Assembly (NCBI GenBank): GCA_007570785.1
Contig: ML661900.1
Span: forward strand, 5,687,800 to 5,751,799
DNA length: 64,000 nucleotides
Direction of reading: 5' to 3'
Origin: Antilocapra americana
Taxonomy: Eukaryota > Chordata > Mammalia > Artiodactyla > Antilocapridae
Part shown: in pieces, positions 1 through 11,102 of the stretch
Layout of the letters: every line of letters begins with the position of its first letter
Position numbering within the stretch: position 1 is the stretch's first letter
Notes under the pieces: generated by a model
What the model was told of the DNA's origin: nothing
The model's database searches: none
Seen by the model: only the letters and a program-made list of their open reading frames with translations
Made by a program: the position numbers and the translations under genes

Positions 1-1068
1 TCTGCTTTTTAATATGCTGTCTAGATTTCCATGGGGTCGCAAAGAGCTGGACACGCTGAGCGACTAAGCACGACACAGCACAGCTAGGTTTGCATAGCTT
101 TCGTTCCAAGGAACAAACATCTAATTTCGTGGCTGCAGTCACTGTCTGTGGTGATTTTGGAGCCCAGGAAATAAAATCTGTCACTGCTTCCACTTTTCCC
201 CCTTCTATTTGCCATGAAGTGATGGGACCAGATGCCTTGATCTTAGTTTTTTGAATGTTGAGTTTTAAGTCGGCTTTTTAAGTCTCCTCTTTCACCCTCA
301 TCAAGAGGCTCTTTAGCTCCTCTTCACTTTCTGCCATTATAGTGGTTTCATCTGCATATCTGAGGTTGTTGGTATTTCTCCTGGCAGTCTTGATGCCAGG
401 CTGCGATTCATCCAGCCCAGCATTTTGCATAATGTACTCTGCATGGAAGTTAAATAAGCAGGGTGACAATATACAGCTTTGTCGTACAACTTTCCCAATT
501 GTTACATGTCCAGTTTTAACTGTTGCCTCTTGACCTGCATACAGGTTTCTCAGGAGACAGGAAAGGTGATATGGTATTCCCATCTCTTTAAGCACTTTCC
601 ACAGTTTTCTGTGATCCACACAAAGGCTTTAGCATAGTCAGTGAAGCAGAAATAGATGTGTGGGTTTTTTTTTTTTTTTTTTTTTGCCATTTCCTTGCTT
701 TCTTTAGGATCCAACAATTGTTGGCAATTTGATCTCTGATTCCTCTACCTTTTCTAAATCCAGCTTGTACATCTAAAAGTTCTCATTTCGCATACTGCTG
801 AGGCCTAGCTTGAAGGATTTTAAGCATAACCTTGCTAGCATGTGAAATGAGTGCAATTGTACAGTAGTGTGAACATCCTTTGGCATTGCCCTTTTTTGGG
901 ATTAGAATGAAAACTGACCTTTTCCAGTTCTGTGGCCACTGCTGAGTTTTCCAAATTTGCTGGCATGTTGAGTGCAGCACTTTAACAGCATCATCTTTTA
1001 GGATTTGAGATAGCTCAGTGGACTTCCATCTGCTAGCTTTATTCGTAGTAATGTTTCCTAAGGCCCAC
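1..1068 (-). mobile_element. BovB (RTE) LINE, 5'-truncated and decayed
   Basis: The reverse strand carries the reverse-transcriptase half of the RTE-type BovB element, cut by the window edge. The reading is broken into pieces. One at 619-278 covers the RT palm, and its catalytic box reads YADE instead of YADD. Another at 980-783 covers the segment before it (motif ILIPKKGNAKG). A T-rich run at about 667-685 replaces part of the element between these pieces. The copy is not functional. It resembles the BovB copies at 11.1, 33, 51 and 52.4 kb in this window. Confidence 0.93.
29..83 (+). mobile_element. Short 3'-end fragment of a BovA/BovB-derived SINE
   Basis: About 55 bases matching the common 3' end of Bov SINEs (ATGGGGTCGCAAAGAG followed by a GACTAAGCACGAC-type tail) interrupt the BovB. 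The flanks CTAGATTT (21-28) and CTAGGTTT (84-91) look like a slightly diverged target-site duplication. This suggests a very strongly 5'-truncated retrotransposition. Confidence 0.6.
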
Positions 1069-1204
1069 CTATTTGAATACCCAGACCCATCTTACATTTC
1101 ACTGGACAAAATTTATTCTAGACGTTGTATCAAATTGCAAAGGACAGAATATATGTTAGTAGGGAGTCAGAAGTCTCTACCACAGGGTATAAATCACAAA
1201 ACAT

Positions 1205-1400
1205 CTTTTTTAAAAAACTTTTTTATTTTTTATTGGGGTATAGCCAATTAACAATGTTATGATAGTTCCAGGTGTTCAGCAAATGGACTCAGCCATACAT
1301 ATACATATATCCATTCTCCCCCAAACTGCCCTCCCATCCTGGCTGACATAAAACATTGAGTAGAGTTCCCTGTGCTATACAGTAGGTCCTTGTAGAAAGC
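1205..1400 (-). mobile_element. L1 3' UTR fragment (ruminant-type)
   Basis: The + strand reads T-rich (TTTTATTTTTTATTGGGG) and continues through the familiar GTTCCCTGTGCTATACAGTA motif of cetartiodactyl L1 3' ends in antisense. It is a 5'-truncated copy with no coding sequence. Confidence 0.7.
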
Positions 1401-1949
1401 ATTTTAATTTTTGTCTTCCACTGGCCCTTTAGTTTGTTCTGTACGGCTGGTTTTCCCTTGCCCCTTTTACCTGGGTTAAGTCCATCAACTTTTCGAATCA
1501 TGCCTAGGTGTTAAAAGTCCTCCTGAAATGCTAGTTTCTCAAACAATATCAGTTAATTAACAGAAATGCCCAGCTCCCTCTAACAGTCATCACTCTAAAA
1601 TTGATTTAAAATTGAGGTTCCTTCCTGTCTTCCAGCATGGGCCTCTAGTTGTGGGTCACCTCCTATGAAAAAATTTTGTGTGATCAGTTCCATTCCTTCT
1701 TCATTCAATGCTTCCACTTTCCTCATCTTGTTGCTGTCTCATCCTTCGAAGCTGAGTGGCTCTTTGGTCATCTGGTGTGTTCGTAGAGATTAGAAAAAGG
1801 TCCCTCTTCTGGTGAATGCAACCCCATGTGAGACCAGTGTGCCTCTGTTTGTCCTTGACTTGTGCTGTCGTGGGTGACATCTGCCTTCTCTAGGGCTCAC
1901 AGATGTTTAAGGTTTACTCTTTATTTATTCATTTTTGCAGGCTGTATTT
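1401..1949. other. Unassigned intergenic sequence
   Basis: No exon-like or RNA gene structure is visible. The only ORF is about 70 codons without recognisable motifs. Confidence 0.4.
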
Positions 1950-2065
1950 ATGAGTTCTTTTTTAAAAAAATTAATTTAGTTTTTATTGAAGATAATTGCT
2001 TTACAGAATTTTGTTGTTTTCTGTCAAACCTCAACCTGAATTAGTCATAGGTATACCTATATGTT
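1950..2065 (-). mobile_element. L1 3' UTR fragment
   Basis: Antisense L1 3' UTR signature: T-rich start, then GATAATTGCTTTACAGAAT. It is followed by a diverged stretch. The same signature is seen near 50.17 kb. Confidence 0.6.
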
Positions 2066-2120
2066 TCTGAGTTCTTTAAAGCTCCATCATTCCATCTTTG
2101 AGGATCTCATCTCTGCACCT

Positions 2121-2255
2121 GGTTTTTTAAAAAGTATGTATTTACCTGCATGTTAGCTGTGGCATGTGGGATCTAGTTCCCTGACCAGGGATCAAACCTG
2201 GGCCCCTGCATTAGAAGCGCTGAGTCTTAGCCACTGGACCAGCCTGCAGGTCCCC
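2121..2255 (-). mobile_element. CHR-type tRNA-Glu SINE
   Basis: The reverse strand starts with a diverged form of the tRNA-derived head (box-B-like GATCCCTGGTCAGGGAA) and ends A-rich. The + strand shows the usual antisense signature TCTTAGCCACTGGACCA at the right end. Confidence 0.8.
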
Positions 2256-3433
2256 TTTCTGCACTTGCTTGCACATAGATGAGTATGTCGCCTTTGTGGT
2301 TGTTTGTTTAGAATTCTTTCTTGAGACCTGGCGTCTGGTGATGTGCCTCCACCTTCCTTCTGCTGAAGTCCTCTCACTTCTTTAGGCAGCTTTCCTGAAC
2401 AGGATCCAAGACAGTACTTCTCCAGAGTTCTTGCCTGTGTGTACCACACTTGGACTAGAGAAAACATGCTCATTTGACCCACTGTTGGGAAATCTGTTAT
2501 ATTCCAAACTGTCGTCTCATCTCTTCCCCACAGGATGGCTAAGCCAGACCTTTATTTTTTACACATTCCAGATGTAACTGAGATCTGAGCCACTGTGTCT
2601 TAGATTGGAAGGAACATACATATGGTCACATGATCCCAGCCAAATTCCTTATATTAAGGGGCACACACACCTCTGGATGAGGTTGGGGATGGTGGCAATG
2701 ACCCAGTACAAAATAGAATAAATTTCTCTAAAACCCTTGAATCTCCTATCTTTTTTTCTACCTCTCCAACAGCTTTAGTAAGCTGGAGGTGGGTGGTGAA
2801 CTAAGAGTGAAAAACTGGTTTTTCTACATTCTCCTTCTGGAAATCCTATGTTGGTGAATTTGCATCTAACTTTGAATATGACCTTACTGTTTTGGGATCT
2901 CAGCCAAATCTAAGAGTAAGTGAGGTTAATTTAAATGTTTCATCTATACATATCTCTGGAAGTATATACATGGAACAGAAAATATTGGTTATCTTTGGGG
3001 GAAATTTGCTGGCACAGGGAAGTTATGGGAGGGAGAATTTTTCACACATACTCTTTTGAACTGTTTTAATTTTAAACCATATGTATGCAGTACCTATTTA
3101 AGAAATTTACCTTCTAAATATATATTAAAGTGTGTTCCTGCAATAGAGCACTTTCCAACTCTTAAGAAAAATGAGGTAAAAATTCTGATGTAGAAAAAAA
3201 TCTCAAAGATGTTGTTAAGAAAAGGAAGATCCAGAATGTTTCATAATGCACCTATTTATATACAGTAAAATTATGTGATTACATGTTTTTAACAATAAAA
3301 ATAATTATTTTTTCAGAATAATTTTATTGGGATAGACTAAATTATGTTGTAACAGCATATTAAACTTGAAATCTCACTTGCTTATGACAGAAAAGGCTTA
3401 TATTTCTGGTGCATACACATGTCCATTGAGAGG
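2256..3433. other. Unassigned intergenic sequence, partly old L1-like
   Basis: No gene is visible. AT-rich sequence around 2,930-3,310 has the look of an old 3' UTR from an interspersed repeat, but I cannot assign a family. Confidence 0.35.
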
Positions 3434-3640
3434 GAAGCACCTCTTTTATTTATTTATTTATTTTTATTTTTTATTTTTTTTTTATTGTTTTTGCCATACA
3501 TTGTCATGATATTGCCATGGGTTTACATATGCTTCCCCTCCGGAACCCCCCTCCCCCCTCCCCCCCCCCCCGGAAAATCTCGCTGCACCAGCCCCAAGCA
3601 TCAATCCTGGGCTGGCGATTGATTAGAAGCACCTCTTTTA
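3434..3640 (-). mobile_element. 5'-truncated L1 insertion with perfect 15-bp TSD
   Basis: A short ruminant L1 3' UTR in antisense (T/A-rich tail 3449-3490, then TTTTTGCCATACATTGTCAT) is flanked by the exact duplication GAAGCACCTCTTTTA at 3434-3448 and 3626-3640. The CTTTTA edge fits an L1 endonuclease site. The exact TSD suggests a comparatively young insertion. It includes a C-rich stretch at 3,548-3,572. Confidence 0.85.
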
Positions 3641-3960
3641 GAGCTGCTGTTCTCTTCTCGGTGTGGTGACTCAGGGATCCAGGGTGTTTCCACCTTGTGG
3701 CTCCTCCACCTAAAGGCATGCCCCCACAGTTGCTGCAGCATAGGAGAGAGCTGGCGCTAGACACTTTGGCTGAGGAGGACACATATCACTTCTGTTCCTA
3801 GTCCTTGAAGCGAAATGAGTCTCAGGGGCCCTGCCTCGCTACAAGGCAGGGCAGGCAATATTGTCACTCTTCAGGCTGAGGAAGAAGAAAATAAAACGGG
3901 CTTCAGTGTCTTGTGACATTGTTTCTGCCACAAAGACACATGGCAAAAAGGTGAGATAAG
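3641..3960. other. Unassigned sequence
   Basis: Moderate GC content and no recognisable exon. A 92-codon reverse ORF here runs through the C-rich L1 tract and has no domain features. Confidence 0.35.
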
Positions 3961-4084
3961 GGGCTTCCTTGGCAGTTCAGCGGCTAGGACTTCCTGCTCC
4001 CAGTGCAGGGGGTCTGGGTTCTATCCCTGGTCAGGAAACTAGATCCCACATCCCTCAGCTAAATAAATTTTTAAAAAAAAAAAA
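3961..4084 (+). mobile_element. CHR-type SINE
   Basis: It starts GGGCTTCCTTGGCAGTTCAG, has a box-B-like TCTATCCCTGGTCAGG, and ends in an A-run at 4071-4084. Confidence 0.85.
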
Positions 4085-4704
4085 GGTAACAGGAGGAGGG
4101 AATCTGAGGATCTGAAATCAGAAGACTTGCTTTTCACAGTACTATTCACTACGTTCACTTTGTTGTTTGGAGTTTTTTAAACCGTTGGGTCCTGTATGAC
4201 TTTTCAACTGAAGAAACAATTACATTTAATATTAATGGATACTAAACTAGTTTTAAGAGGAATAGATATAGTGTAAAAATACCTCCCCACATGATACTTA
4301 TTAATTACAAATGGACAAAGTTTAATTTTACAATGGGAAACGTGACAGACACCTTAATTTAGGGGTCAAGTTAATTAACATCACCAGTAATGGGACAAAC
4401 AGACATCGTGTACCTCCTGATTTAGTGAACTGAGAAGAACACAGCATCATTTTTGTGACATGCCTGCCAAAATTGCATAGCCTGAACTTAATCATGGGGA
4501 AAAGACAGATAAACCTTGGAGGAATTTATAGAAACTATCTTGCCTGTATTCTTAAAGTGACAAAATAATGAAAGGCAAAAAAAGACCGAAGAATTAATCT
4601 AGGTTGAAGGAACTAAAGAGACAAGTCAACTAAATGAAATTTGAAATCCTGGATTGGATCCCGAACCAAAAAAAAATACTGTTTTCCTGTAAAGGTTATT
4701 ATTG
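4085..4704. other. Unassigned AT-rich sequence
   Basis: No coding or RNA features are visible. It contains no recognisable ruminant SINE. Confidence 0.35.
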
Positions 4705-4880
4705 TGACTTCCCTGGTCATGCTTCCCTGGTCATGCTTCCCTGGTCATGCTTCCCTGGTCATGCTCCCAGTGCAGGGGGTCTGGGTTTCATCCCTGGTCA
4801 GGCAGCTAGAACCCCAGTGCTGCAACAAAGGCCTGGTACAGCCACATAAATGAAAATAAATATAAGAAAAAATAAAGGAT
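4705..4880 (+). mobile_element. CHR-type SINE with internal 14-bp tandem repeat
   Basis: The tRNA-like head is expanded: the unit CTTCCCTGGTCATG occurs four times without a mismatch at 4708-4763. The rest of the SINE follows, CCAGTGCAGGGGGTCTGGG, then CATCCCTGGTCAGG and an A-rich tail. The unit corresponds to the first bases of the SINE, so the expansion arose inside the element. Confidence 0.85.
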
Positions 4881-4939
4881 ATTATTAAGACAATTTATGA
4901 TATGGGAATAAAATCTGTAGGTTAGGTGGTATTTTTTTA

Positions 4940-5295
4940 AAAAAGATTTATTTATGTATTTAGTTTTAAGTTTTGGCTGTGGTGGGTCTTTGTTGCTATA
5001 CATAGGCTTCCTCTCATTGCAACAAGCAAGGGCTATTCTTCCTTGTGGTGCTCCAGCATCTCATTGAGCAGCTTATCTTGTTGCAGAGCAGGGGTCCTAG
5101 GATGTGATGGCTTTAGTAGCTGCAGCCCGTGTGCTCTGTTGTAGTGGCTTCTGGGCTCTAGAACACAGGCTCAATAGTTGTAGGCACAGACTTAGTTGCT
5201 CTGCGGCATGTGGGATCTTCCCTGACCAGGGATTGAATCCATGTCCCTTGAATTGCAAGGTGGATTCCTAACCATTGTACCACCAGGGAAGCTCC
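4940..5295 (-). mobile_element. Long CHR-type SINE
   Basis: The tRNA-like head is at the right end (antisense ACCACCAGGGAAGCTCC), followed leftwards by the longer non-tRNA body and an A-rich tail (T-run on the + strand near 4,932-4,940). Confidence 0.85.
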
Positions 5296-5339
5296 AGATG
5301 GTATTATTGTAACAATAACATTTTTTAAATTTTATAATT

Positions 5340-5648
5340 ATGCTATTGTTTTGTAAAAGAATGTCTTTGTTTTAGGAAACACAAACTCTCCAATATTTAG
5401 GGGTGAAGGGGCATCATATCTGCAATTTACTCTCAAATGATCACAGGGCTCAGGAAGTAATTATATATTATATATATACATACATATACATGTAGAGAGA
5501 GGAAGATGGGAGAGAGGGTAAGAACAATAAAGCAAATGTGGTAAAATGTTAACATTTTGAGAATCTGAATAAAAGGTATATGGGAGGTCTTTTTATGTTT
5601 CACACAGCCATTCTATAACTCTGAAGTTCTTTCAAAATAAAAAGTTTT
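5340..5648 (+). mobile_element. Old L1 3' end (L1ME-like)
   Basis: The sequence ends TTCTTTCAAAATAAAAAG and contains the GGTATATGGGAGGTC-type stretch common to old mammalian L1 3' ends. A similar tail occurs at 48.53-48.71 kb. The family is judged by eye. Confidence 0.5.
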
Positions 5649-5665
5649 TAGAAGTGACTAGTTGA

Positions 5666-5780
5666 AAATTCCCTGGTGGTCCAATGATTAGGACTCAGTG
5701 TTTTCACTGCTGGGGCCTGGGTTTGATCCCTGAAAGGGGAACCAAGATTCCACAAGCCATGACATGCCCCCCCAAAAAGT
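5666..5780 (+). mobile_element. CHR-type SINE
   Basis: AATTCCCTGGTGGTCCAATG head, TTTGATCCCTGAAAGGGG box B region, then a short C/A-rich end. Confidence 0.8.
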
Positions 5781-6829
5781 GAAGTAACTGTGCATATTAA
5801 GTTTGTGACTTCTAAATACAATACTGATTAGCAAATTCTATTTGTAATAGGATAAATGTACAGAGCAATTATTTTTAAATTATATCTCATAGACTTATGG
5901 TGAGAATCAAATATTGTAATATGTGTAAATGCAGACTGTTGTCATTATTGCATTGTTTATGTGTGAATACATTGTTTTCATTATTATTATTTTCAATTTG
6001 GCTGAAGTAGGTGGTTCCCACTGGAGAGTAATAGAAGTTGAGGTTGAAAGAGTGACAGGAGAAAAAGACAAAATCTTTTAATTTTGAAAAAGATACTGAA
6101 TGCCAGGCAAGGGGGGCTTAAGTTTTGCCTTGTGAAGGTCAAATTTGGATACTGAAATGTTGAGTATCAAACTGGGATGAGGGAAGCTGAATTCTTAGTA
6201 GTGCTGGTAGTCTCCTTAGGGATCAGCTGAAGAATGTTTCAACCTCCTCATTTTAGTTCAGCTGGTGGGTTTTGCAGATGAGGCTTTGTCTTATGAGGAT
6301 TCAAAGATTGAGAGGGCAGATAAAGAAAAACAAGGAGATAAGAAATGTCACATCACCAAGACCAGCTACATAAATTGGGGAGCGCATTGTGAAATGAAAG
6401 TGCAGGGCCTCCTGTTCAGAAGTTAAGAAGAGTTTCAAAACAGTAACAGCAGAAGATTAAATCAAGTCAGTGTTCCTACTGCGCATGGGGCTTCATGTGA
6501 AAGCACAAGCCCCAACCGTGGAGCTGGCCTTGCACACACAACCCCCCAAGGATGTCCACCTTCTGTTATCCATCCAAGGTTACTAGGTGCTTTCAGTTGA
6601 AAGGGACTGGAAACTGATTCAAAATGGCTTCAGCTATAAGGAAATGCAGACAGCAGAAGATTGTTCTTCAGGCGTAGTATGAGCAGTGGCATTTGAAGTC
6701 ATAAAGGTCCAGGTTCTTTGGGGCAAATCTCTGCGCTCAGCATATGGGATTTGCCCTCAGGCCCCATAACATCCAATGTAGGAAGTGGGCCACCTCCTCC
6801 TATTCTCTTTGAATGGAGTAAAGATGCCT
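5781..6829. other. Unassigned intergenic sequence
   Basis: No exon, RNA gene or clear repeat family is visible. GC content rises slightly after 6.1 kb. Confidence 0.35.
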
Positions 6830-7045
6830 TTCCCAGGTGGTGGTTTAGTTGCTAAGTCATGTCTGACTCTTGCGATTCCATGGACTGTAGCCTGCCAGGT
6901 TCCTCTGTCTATGGGATTTTCCAGGCCAGAATACTGGAATGGTTTGCCATTTCCTTCTCCGGGGTATCTTCCTGACCTAGGGATTGAACTCAGGTCTCCT
7001 GCACTGCAGGCAGATTCTTTACCGACTGAGTTACCAGGGAAGCCT
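6830..7045 (-). mobile_element. Bov-tA SINE
   Basis: The + strand shows the BovA part first (GTTGCTAAGTCATGTCTGAC, then GGACTGTAGCCTGCCAGG). It ends with the antisense tRNA head (TTACCAGGGAAGCC). Chance ORFs of 91-97 codons on both strands come from this element. Confidence 0.93.
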
Positions 7046-7329
7046 CGCACATTTCCTTAGTAAGGTCCCATTTCCATGACAGGAGGTATATGGAGCCATG
7101 ATTGAATGAAGCAATCAGGATGCTCCTCCTGTAGCTCCGAGTGGGGTCTTCTTCCGCTGAACCTCAGGGAGGAGGGTGGACAGCTAAACAAAATCCAGGC
7201 TCTGGTGGGAAAGACGAGAATGATTTTTTGCAATGGTCCCAGACACACTGCTAATTCCAAAACTGCTGATACAAAGGCAGCATGGTGGGTTAGTTGTGTG
7301 AGAGGCAACGAGGTTACACAGTTTAACCT
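7046..7329. other. Unassigned sequence
   Basis: Overlapping ORFs of 90-98 codons occur on both strands, but none has recognisable motifs or flanking splice signals. Confidence 0.35.
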
Positions 7330-8632
7330 TAGGTGGGCCACAAAAGTGTATTTTTATTTCAATAAAGACATGTTTATTCTTATGTATATATTTAAAAAAT
7401 AAATTGTAAGGGGAAAACCAAAAGCACCAACCATAAAGAAAAAATCGATAATTCAAGCTTATTAAAATGAAGAATTATTGTTCATCAAAGACACTATAAG
7501 GGAGCAAGAAGGCAAGCCACAGAGAGAGAGAATGTATTTGCAATACATGTATCAGACAACAGACACTTACCAAGAGTATACACACACACACATACACACA
7601 CATCAAATATACATATACAGGAACAGGGAGGGGAGAGGTGGGGGAGATGGGAGAAGAGGCTGTGTGTAACTTGTGGCAAGTCAAAGAAGAGTCCCTGGGA
7701 TTCTGGAGCAAACCCATGCCATCTACACTGGAGAATTCAACACCCTTTGGAAAATATATACACATATTACAATACAAAAAATCAATAAGAAACAACTAGA
7801 TAACTCAATTAACTAAAGGGCAAAGAACACGAACAAATGCTTGACAAAAGAGGATATGCAACTGGCCGATAAACATGAAAAATTTTCAGCCTCATTAGTC
7901 ATCAGGGAAATACAAATAAAAACCACAATGAGATACCACTTTATGCTAGTGAGAATGGCTAAAATTAAAATGACTGAAATCAAGTGCTGCTGAGGATGTG
8001 AAACACCTAGAACACTCACTCAGTGCTCTGAAGAGGACAAACTGGTACAGCCAGTTGGAAAACTATTTGGCAGTACCTAGTAAAACTAAAAATGTCTATG
8101 AGTCTTTTAACTCTTAGGTATGTATACTCAGACAGGCATACATGTGTATACAAGCAGGAACATTCATAGCAGTGCTATTCATAATAGCGAAGACCTGGAA
8201 GCAACTTAATTGTCCATCGGTGGTAGCAAGAATGAACAAATTGAGGTGTCATCACACAAAAAAATACTATATATCAATGAGGAAAAAGAAATTATTGCCA
8301 TATACAGCAAAACAAAAATATGAACTTCACAGACATAATGTCAAAAGAATGAAACCAGCCACAAAAGAATACACATGGTATAACTTATTCCATTTATATT
8401 AAGCCCAAACATGGGTGACTGAGTACACTCATACTCACAGCAGAAGCCTGTGCCTGGCAACAGATGAATAAATAAACAAAGTGTGGTATAGATTTACTAT
8501 GGAATCACTCAGGCTTAAAGAGGAAGGAAATTCTGACATGCTACAACCTGGATGGACTTTGAGGATATTATACTAAGTGAGATAAGCCAATCATAAGAAG
8601 ACAAATACTGTGCAATTTCTCTTACATGGAGT
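7330..8632 (+). mobile_element. Old L1, 3' part (ORF2 end and 3' UTR), first segment
   Basis: A-rich sense-strand sequence typical of the end of L1 ORF2, such as AACATGAAAAATTTTCAGCC, AAACCACAATGAGATACCAC and AGTGCTATTCATAATAGCGA. All frames are broken. A (CA)n microsatellite lies at about 7,581-7,603. The element continues at 9,095 after two inserted repeats. Confidence 0.85.
7579..7604. repeat. (CA)n microsatellite, interrupted
   Basis: An alternating CA run with one CATA interruption inside the L1 body. Confidence 0.8.
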
Positions 8633-8778
8633 ATTTATTTATTTAAAATATTTGTTTATTTGGCTGTGCCAGGTCTCAGCTGCAGTTTGTGAGATCTAGT
8701 TCCCCGACCAGGGATCAAACTCGGGCCTCCTGAATTAGGAGTGCAGAGTCTTAGCCACTGGACCACTAGGTAAGTCTC
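8633..8778 (-). mobile_element. CHR-type SINE inside the L1
   Basis: Antisense tRNA head at the right end (TCTTAGCCACTGGACCACTAGG) and an A-rich tail on the left. The TACATGGAGTATTTA sequence on its left recurs in near-identical form at about 9,096-9,110, after the adjoining BovB piece. Confidence 0.85.
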
Positions 8779-9094
8779 TGTTGTTCAGTCACTAAGTCCT
8801 GTTTGACTCTTTGAGACCCCATAGACTGCAGCACGCCAAGCTTCCCTGTCCTTCACTATGTCCCGGAGTTTGCTCAGACTCATGTCCATTGAGTCGATGA
8901 TGCCACTCAACCATCTCATCCTCTGTTGCCTCCTTTTCTTCCTGCCCTCAATCTTTCCCAGCATCAGAGTCTTTTCTACTGAGTTGTCTCTTCTCATCAG
9001 GTGGCCAAATTATTGTAGCTTCATCTTTAGCATCCTTCCTTCCAATAAATATTCAGTGTTGATTTCCTGTAGTATTGACTGGATTGATCTCCCT
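8779..9094 (-). mobile_element. BovB 3'-end fragment
   Basis: The reverse strand encodes the last part of the BovB protein and its 3' region (motif [11 protein letters not shown] at 8997-8785). The left end is the element's 3' terminus. It sits directly beside the CHR SINE in the same L1 interruption. Confidence 0.88.
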
Positions 9095-9540
9095 ACATGA
9101 GGTATTTAGAGTAGTCAAAGGCACAGGGATGACAGGAAAATGGAGGTTGCCCGGAGCTGCAGGGGGTGGACAGGGAGGTTTTTAGTGGGGGGGTTTCAAT
9201 TTGGGAAGAGGAGGAGTCTTCAGGATCAGTTGTACAGAGTGTGAATATACTCAGCACTCCTGAACTATACACTTAGAAATGGCTAAGATAGCAAATGTTA
9301 TGTATGTGTGTTCGACAACAGTTTTAAAAAAAAATTTTTAAGGCAGGTAAATTAATCTGTGGTGACAGAGGGATAGTGGTTACTTTGGTGGAGAGACAAG
9401 GACTGAAAGGGGGAATGAATGGGGCTTCTGTGGGTGCTGGTAATTTCTGTTTCTTGAGATTGGTGATGATCACCTGGTGAACTCACTTGGAATTTATACA
9501 CTTTTATGTATGTATATTACCGTGGGATACCTGGTGATGA
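9095..9540 (+). mobile_element. L1 3' UTR, continuation and a second similar tail
   Basis: The L1 interrupted at 8,632 resumes with the 3' UTR pattern (GGTTGCCCGGAGCTGC, then ACTATACACTTAGAAATGGC). From about 9,340 a second related 3' UTR follows (GGATAGTGGTTACTTTGG), probably a separate old copy. Confidence 0.7.
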
Positions 9541-9883
9541 GTTGCCCAGATTGCCCTTCAAGGAAGGACCTGCTGCGCAGCTACAGGGAGAGTGGTCATC
9601 GGACAGTCTCCAGCTGTCAGTTCCCTCAGATCCTACAGAGGGCTGCCTTGCCTGAGGTCACCCCTTCCTGGGGCACCTTGCATCTGGTGACTGAGCAAGG
9701 TAGGGGTATAAAGATCCAGCCATTTAGACTTTGTGTTGGACAAGTCTGATGGGACGTCTCACTCCAGAGTGAGCTGCTGATTGGCTGAGACTCTGCTGAG
9801 CCTGCAGCACAGGTTAACTTCCCCTCTGCCCAATCCTGCTCTCACTCCTTTCCTTTCACAGGTGTGGATCTCTAACAAGCATT
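9541..9883. other. Unassigned sequence
   Basis: A 90-codon ORF spans 9,477-9,749 but starts in repeat and has no recognisable domain. No splice context is seen. Confidence 0.35.
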
Positions 9884-10008
9884 TCACTTATTTATTTTTT
9901 AACTGTGCCATGCAGCATGCAAGATCTCAGTTCCCTGATCAGGGATTGAACCTGCACCCCCTGTAGTGAAAACATGGAGTCTTAACCACTGGATCGTCAG
10001 AGAAGTCC
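9884..10008 (-). mobile_element. CHR-type SINE
   Basis: Antisense head TCTTAACCACTGGATCGTCAG at the right end, GATCAGGGATTGAACC box B, T-rich left end. Confidence 0.85.
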
Positions 10009-10029
10009 TCACCTAATGAACATTTTACA

Positions 10030-10885
10030 TCCCAAACTCTGTCTCAGCATCTTCTTCTTGAGAACCTGACCTTTGAAAGTTGGTAGCAGAAGCAGATGAG
10101 AAAGCTGATAAGATGGTGTTTTAGAAACTGATCACCACCCATCTGACAAGGAAGACCCCTTTACTGGAGGTAGGTGGAACACACCAGTGGTGAGTTGGGA
10201 GGGTGGGCCAGTAGGACAGAATGCTCTGGAGGGCATAATGTAGCATACGACTGAGATGTGTGGAGGGACTAGTACTACATGGGTGATGGATTCAATGGCT
10301 AGTGCTAATCTGACTGGATGTGCACAGCTCATGCTAAAGTCAAGGTCCTGGTTGGAAAAAACCTGAAATTCTGACACATGGAACGAAGATATCAAGGTGG
10401 ACGTTTCTAAACATCTTAACTCCATGAATTCCTTTGAATCTTCTGAGCCTGCAGAAATGGCCCACTCCTCCCTCGTAAGAGCCAGCATTGCCTCTCTGCT
10501 GGGGGACAGTGCACAAATCAATAAGTTTCCATCATGATCTATTCCCATTCCCTTCCCAGTTACTTGGCTTACCCTAGGTTAGCTGCAGCATAACCCAGCT
10601 ATGGAAGTGCTGATCATGATAAGGGAAGGAAGGGACTGTGACCCAAAGGAGCAGCAAGGTCTAGCCAGTATATATCCACAGGAGTCAGAGGGGATACACA
10701 TGGAACTGGGTTCTGAGGGTACTTGATGAAGGGAAAAGAACCATAAAGTTAGAAATGGAAGAGTTTATTGACTTGGGATCCTTCTCTTGAATTACAAGAT
10801 TCAGTGTCCTGGCAAAGACCAGGAGATGGAACAAACTCACCACTAGGATGGATCCTAGAAGCATGGAAAAAGCTATGATCCATGC
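10030..10885 (+). mobile_element. Probable 5' internal part of an ERV-L-like provirus
   Basis: I link this non-coding stretch to the ERV-L-like pol remnant further downstream, because its style and position fit the front (leader/gag) part of the same internal region, which a Bov-tA SINE and a BovB LINE would then have split. No intact frame exists. This link is inference from layout and is much weaker than the pol call at 14.97 kb. Confidence 0.35.
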
Positions 10886-10887
10886 TA

Positions 10888-11098
10888 CATGTGTGCATGC
10901 TAAGTTGCTTCAGTTGAGTCCAACTCTTTGCAACCCCATGACTGTAGCCCTCCAGGCTCCTCTATTCTTCTCTAGGTGAGAATACTGGAGTGACTTGCCA
11001 TTCCCTTCTCCAGGGGATCTTCCCGACCCAGGGATCGAACCCAGGTATCCTGCACTATAGGCAGATTCTTTACCATCTGAGCTACTAGGGAAGCCCTA
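10888..11098 (-). mobile_element. Bov-tA SINE
   Basis: BovA part (CAACTCTTTGCAACCCCATG) comes first on the + strand and the antisense tRNA head (CTGAGCTACTAGGGAAGCCC) is at the right end. Confidence 0.93.
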
Positions 11099-11102
11099 TC
11101 CA

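Noticed and set aside
4708..4763. CRISPR-like array
   Set aside because: The 14-bp units are directly adjacent without spacers and sit in a SINE; this is a eukaryotic minisatellite.
4705..5295. tRNA genes suggested by box A/B-like sequences in many places
   Set aside because: These are tRNA-derived SINE heads (CHR and Bov-tA) followed by SINE bodies and A-rich tails; no cloverleaf with intact acceptor stem was seen.
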